Assembly: GCF_030272615.1 (NCBI RefSeq)
Contig: NC_081413.1
Span: forward strand, 552,323,136 to 552,387,135
Reading direction: 5' to 3'
DNA from: Cryptomeria japonica
Lineage: Eukaryota; Streptophyta; Pinopsida; Cupressales; Cupressaceae
Length of the DNA: 64,000 nucleotides
Shown here: one piece after another, positions 59,668-64,000 of the stretch
Layout of the letters: every line of letters starts with the position of its first letter
How positions within the stretch are numbered: the first letter of the stretch is position 1
Translations under genes and position numbers: made by a program
The notes under the pieces: generated by a model
What the model saw: only the letters and a program-made list of their open reading frames with translations
Told to the model about the DNA's origin: nothing
Database searches by the model: none

Positions 59668-59719
59668 TTTTTTTTTGGTAGGTAATAGGCTGAAGCCGCA
59701 ATATTTTGAATTATTTTTA

Positions 59720-59771
<52 letters not shown>

Positions 59772-59931
59772 GTTTGATTAGATTGACCCTGGACCTTCCC
59801 CATTTTTTATGGAAGGCCAAGAGTCCCAACTTAGAGTTCCATTTTAAATGTCCCTATTGGGAATTGAACTTGGGTCTCCACAGTGAGAACCCAGTGTTTT
59901 AACTAGTTAAGCTCAACTCCTTGGACTTTAA
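59668..59931 (-). mobile_element. tRNA-derived SINE
   Basis: About 264 bp, flanked by a 13-bp target duplication (atatttatatgtt at 59,655-59,667 and 59,932-59,944). On the minus strand the head has an A-box-like GAGCTTAACTAGTT (about 59,901-59,914) and a B-box-like AGTTCAATTCCC (about 59,859-59,870), the internal promoter of tRNA genes. The tail carries an ATT microsatellite and a terminal A run (T run at 59,668-59,676). It interrupts a copy of the AT-rich repeat seen at 15,022 and 185. Confidence 0.85.
59720..59771. repeat. (ATT)n microsatellite
   Basis: About 17 uninterrupted trinucleotide units inside the SINE's 3' half. Confidence 0.95.
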
Positions 59932-59944
59932 ATATTTATATGTT

Positions 59945-61949
59945 ACTTTGAATAATTTCATATATTAATATCTATTTTAAAATTAATGTTTTAATATTTA
60001 AAAAAGAGCTAACACATTTATTACTAAATAAAATTTGGAGTAAGGTTGGAGTACACTTAACATGATGAAATCATTATTACTTTTGACAACATTGATTGAC
60101 ATTGAGAAGTATAATGATAGAAGAATAACCACTCAATTTTATTTTGGTTTGAAAGAATTTCATATTAAGTTGCACATTTTTAACTATAGTTGTTGGTTTA
60201 GACAATTTCTTTTTTTTAAAAAAAAGTGGCAAGCCACTAATATATATATTAATAAGATACCTGATTCAAGAGCTCAATAGGGGAAGAATCAGGAAGAAAA
60301 CCCTATATCCTTGCTCACATACAATGAACAAAGTGGAAAAGAGGCTATGAGAAGGAGCCCCCCAAAGATCCAAAGAGATAGATAGAACCTGCCCATAGAA
60401 CAAGCCTCTTAGAGATCAAATTTAGAGTAGCGGGTTAGGACGAGTCCGGAAGAAAACTTAAAAAATGACACCCACAACTGGTTATCATGAGGACTTGGAA
60501 AGTGGAATTCAAGTTGTCAGAACACTGTAGAGCTGCCATGACCGGTTATCGGTTGTGTTATACCGAAACTTTGATATCGGTATGTTGTCCTCTTGATCGG
60601 TTCATTAAAAAAATCCTCCATTATTAATACTAGCCGACAGGCTAAGAAGGTGACTTCGCTACTGGTTCTGTTATACCAGTGGAAATAAACGAATAGACCA
60701 ACACTGGTAATAACAAGGAGCAGTCAAATTTTTTTGGGTCATACCGGTTGCCATCAGATTTTCCACACATCAAAATGGAGCATATTCTAAGTAGCAAAAA
60801 AAAAGCCAGAATTACTTTACTCGTTCATGGTTGCATCCTCCTGAGTTTGAATTTCAAGGGCATTAGAAGTGAGCTAAAAGGAGTTAGTCCATCCCAAGGC
60901 CTCATCCTGCACCAGTGCATTGAGGTCTGGCACCCTATCTATAACATGTCCCCTTTCCACCGGTTACGAAATTGGTAGACTGGGATCAACGTTTTCTATT
61001 TCCAGGATCACCATGAGAGCCCCAAATTTGATTCTGTGTGCACAATATGGTCATCTAATTGTCTGCCAAATTGTTGCAGGCTATTCTTCACATGGCGGAA
61101 GTTTTGCGATTCGAGGGCATGCTTTATTCGGTCATAAAGTACCATGTAAGCATGGTTGGATTGAATAAAGTGTCATGGAAAAAGGCTTCCAAGGAGAGAT
61201 GACCCCTACCATAGATTATAATTTACCAAGGCTTCATGGAACAAGGTTGGTGCAAGCACATCTTATCTTACCAACTTAAAGAACACTAGTTCAAGCAGAG
61301 GAATCGATTGCAAGAGATCTAGAGCATTGGACAGAAAGGAACTGAGAAGTTGATAGGGATAAAGAATTATTTTGTCTTGAGGGGACAAAATCTCCTCTCC
61401 AATGAAATCTTTGACAGCTCTTCTCAGTTGTGGATTGTGCAGAAGAAAAAGTTGGTCGAGGTCCCTGTCATTGATGTGTTCATGAAAAGCCCCCGAGGGT
61501 TCTGAAATTCGCACTGGAACCCAGTCGTTCCATGGCATATACTCCCAATGCATTTGCCTGCACCCTTTGCAAGAGTCATTCTCCATATTACAGAGCACTA
61601 AGATATTTCAAAAATTTCCGCTGAGAATTGTGTATATAAAAGCAGGCCAGTTTCCATTTATAAAGAAAAACTAACATCTCGAAGTGCAATAATTAATCGG
61701 ACTTTAAAATCAAGTTTGTGATTTCTTGCATTAATTTGTGACCGTAATGTAGTTAGGAGGATGTGTGAGAGGCCAAAATCTGATTTGCCCCGTGTGAAGT
61801 GACATCATGAAAAACCCAGAGTACTCGCATAAATCTTTCATTCATACCATCTGCAAACTACATGTAAATGCATAAATGCTAGTGTCCTGTCAGTCATCAT
61901 ATTCGCAAGCTTCAGGTTAAATACCTACATGTGAGTACTTATTAAGTAG
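59945..61949. other. Mixed spacer: flank copy, LINE-tail-like DNA, ACCGGTT-rich DNA
   Basis: Bases 60,055-60,190 match 540-720. Bases about 60,200-60,440 ('caagagctcaatagggg') resemble the non-coding 3' end of a minus-strand LINE. Bases 60,490-60,760 contain repeated 'ataccggtt'/'taccagtgg' words. Frames at 60,748-61,168 (+) and 61,263-61,598 (-, 111 residues with CKGCRQMHWEYMPWNDW) could be exon relics, but I do not recognise a family. Confidence 0.35.
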
Positions 61950-64000
61950 TAATTTGTGATTAGAGAGTTGTACTTTCCTTTTGAACCAATTCAAGCAATT
62001 TGGAAAAAGAAGACAGTTTAGTGGGAAATGGAACCGACTCAACTGAAATGCCATTGTAGCCCATATTTGCTAACATGTTAGCAATGAAGTTGCCCTCTCT
62101 TAATGTGTGGTTGACAATGTAATCTGAAAAAGTATCAAGTAAATCCAAGGTATGCTTCAAAACATACGATAGATGCCAAGTCTTAGATATTTTCGAGGTA
62201 ATTGAATTGATAATAACTAATGAATCTCCTTCTATATGTATGTTGGAGAAACCACACTTCCTTGCTAACACCAGGCTAGCTACTAAGGTGTTTGCCTCCG
62301 CTAAGTTATTTGTACCCAGAGGGATGGGTGATGCTTGGAAAGAACACATTTTTCCAAATTGATCTCGAATGCAAACTCCAATTCCTAACTTCCCTAGGTT
62401 TCCACAGGAAGAGCCGTCGAAGTTGATCTTAAAGAAATTAGGTGCTGGGAGTACCCATTTTATGGAAGACCTGTCTCTCACATGAGCTGAGGACCAATTC
62501 AGGGGAATCCCTATTGGTCAAATAATACCATTCCATGATTTTACAATTACCTTATCCCACTAGGTGAATGACTGGATGTCCTTGGAATTAGTGAGAGAAG
62601 AATTTATAATTTCTGCAATTGAATTTTCCAAATTGAGCAAAACTTGATCTAGAGAAGAGGATGTTTTTCTGAAAATTATTTTGTTCCTCTCCCACCAAAT
62701 GGCCCAAATAATGTGAGTAGGAGCACATTTCCAAATGCTTGAGAAGGTTGATGAAAAAAATAAAAGAGGCCAATAGTTAAACATATCCCAAAGTGATTTT
62801 GGGAATGGCATCATAACTTGGAGTTTATTCATGATGAAGAACCAACATTGGGATGCAAAGGTGCAGTGTAAAAATAAATGATCAACTATTTCTTCCTCTG
62901 AGCCACAATATACACAATTAAAAGCTTGTGAAATGCTCAATTTTACTAGTCTATCTGTTGTTAGGATTCTTTTGTTCAACGTTAACCATGCAAACCAACC
63001 TACTTTTGGTAGAACAATGTCATTCCAACAGAATGAGTATGCCTGACTACTTACCTTACTACAGCAACCCTATTGTAAGGCTTTGTAACCTTCTTTAATT
63101 GAATATTACCCTGATTTAGAAGCTACCCAAATTAACATATCTTCTCTGTTAGACATGAGAACTGTCCTATTCAATAAAATATTTGCCAAGGAGGAAGATT
63201 GTTGGCTGGATATTGGGAGAAGAGTGGGATCTTTTCAAATTATTTTCCCTGAAAATATTTCTACAGCAGATACATAGTCACTCAATTTTGTACCCCAATG
63301 AATTATAGCTATATTCATAGTATCTTACATATTATCCATTTGAGCAATTGGAGGGTGCCCTCACCATGAGTCTGTCCAGAAGTTAGCACTGAGTCCATTA
63401 TTGATTTCCCATGAAACATACTTAGATATTAGATTTCTTGAATCCAACATAAAATTCCAAATAGCGGACCCCTTTGGAGGATCTAAAATTGTCAGCACTC
63501 TAGATGGTTGAGTTTTTTCCAAATATTTAGCTTGCATAATCTGGTACCATTTGGAAACAGGATTAGTGTACATTTTCCAAATCAGTTTCCCTCCAAAAGC
63601 CTTGTTGCGATGCTTTAGATTATGAAGACCAACTCCCCCTTGGAATTTTTGACATGATATATTTTCCAGAGAGGCTAAGGGGATTTTCCTTTCATTTTTC
63701 ATATTACTATTCCATAGAAAATCTCTAACAAGTTTCTACAATTGTTGAATGACAGATGAGGGAGCTTTTAGAATAGACATGTAATAGTTCAGTATTGTTG
63801 TTAACACTAACTTAATAAGAAGAATTCCACCTGATAGTGAAAGCCACCTTACTTTCCAAGCTGAAATTCATGCCTTGATTCTACCAATAATAGTAGACAA
63901 TAAGAAGATTTGTTTGTTCCCATAAAAAAGGGGATGCCAAGGTAAGAAGATGGCAATTAATTCATTTGGAAGCCCAAAGTCTTGGATATTCTTAGTGACA
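61950..64000 (-). mobile_element. L1-type LINE, 3' part with RNase H, runs off the window
   Basis: Minus-strand order from right to left: the end of the reverse-transcriptase domain with its GGVGLHNL signature (63,361-63,702 and beyond), a zf-RVT zinc-binding domain (62,560-62,979: CVYCGSEEEIVDHLFLHC, then IWAIWWERNK), and an RNase H domain (61,960-62,481: INFDGSS, LAEANTL, IEGDSLVI and REGNFIANMLAN, the expected catalytic order D-E-D). Plant L1 elements often carry this C-terminal RNase H. The frame breaks between the domains and upstream, so it is probably dead. The RNase H frame itself is uninterrupted. The 5' part lies beyond the window. Confidence 0.85.

Noticed and set aside
60748-61168. 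Possible PPR-type or other host exons
   Set aside because: A short AGYSSHGG-like segment hints at a PPR repeat, but frame and helical pattern are not sustained, so no call was made.

Overview
The window reads as plant nuclear DNA from a large, repeat-rich genome, most likely a gymnosperm and probably a conifer. That assignment is inference. It rests on very AT-rich spacers, a stretched NLR-type resistance gene with an intron above 10 kb, many decayed LTR elements, L1-type LINEs carrying a C-terminal RNase H, and a degenerate telomere-like array. No rRNA, tRNA, CRISPR or bacterial-type operon was seen.

Layout. 1.25-2.74 kb is a collapsed relic of an NLR gene: two N-terminal exon pieces joined directly to the gene's 3' flank. 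2.8-4.0 kb is that 3' flank with a copia-type solo LTR. 4-9.6 kb is AT-rich repeat DNA holding a 5'-truncated LINE (6.8-8.6 kb) with a 15-bp target duplication. 9.7-11.1 kb holds two leucine-rich-repeat (LRR) 3' ends of lost NLR genes. 13.1-14.5 kb may be a LINE ORF1 relic. 18.0-22.7 kb is a degenerate TTAGGG/TTTAGGG array with internal 0.53-0.59 kb duplications and a truncated second copy beginning after a foldback at 22.0-22.2 kb.

25.4-41.4 kb is the main gene, an NLR on the + strand: a cysteine/glutamine-rich N-terminus, a helical N-terminal domain, NB-ARC and about five LRRs. Its large intron holds a young LTR retrotransposon in minus orientation (27,082-38,249) with equal 1,495-bp LTRs, a GTTTG target duplication and unusual disordered ORFs, but no recognisable reverse transcriptase. 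One apparent frameshift in the exon after NB-ARC and an unresolved exon phase suggest that the gene is decaying or that my exon model is incomplete.

42.4-54 kb is nested old LTR material: a shared solo LTR, gypsy-like leader and gag with a Tyr/Asn/Pro repeat, and a minus-strand copia remnant with a Met-tRNA primer site at 51.08 kb. 54.8-56.9 kb is one copia/Sirevirus-like LTR with its polypurine tract and a 3'-terminal ORF. 57.7-58.0 kb is a GC-rich hairpin block. 58.3-59.4 kb is LINE ORF1 with a zinc knuckle, 59.67-59.93 kb a tRNA-derived SINE, and 61.95-64 kb the 3' part of an L1-type LINE with RNase H that runs off the window.

How it fits together: one NLR locus has been duplicated at least three times and has decayed by deletion, frameshift and transposon insertion. 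The flanks of copies A (1-4 kb) and B (25-42.8 kb) still align, including a solo LTR at the same site, so that insertion predates the duplication. The large LTR element appears only in copy B, so it is more recent.
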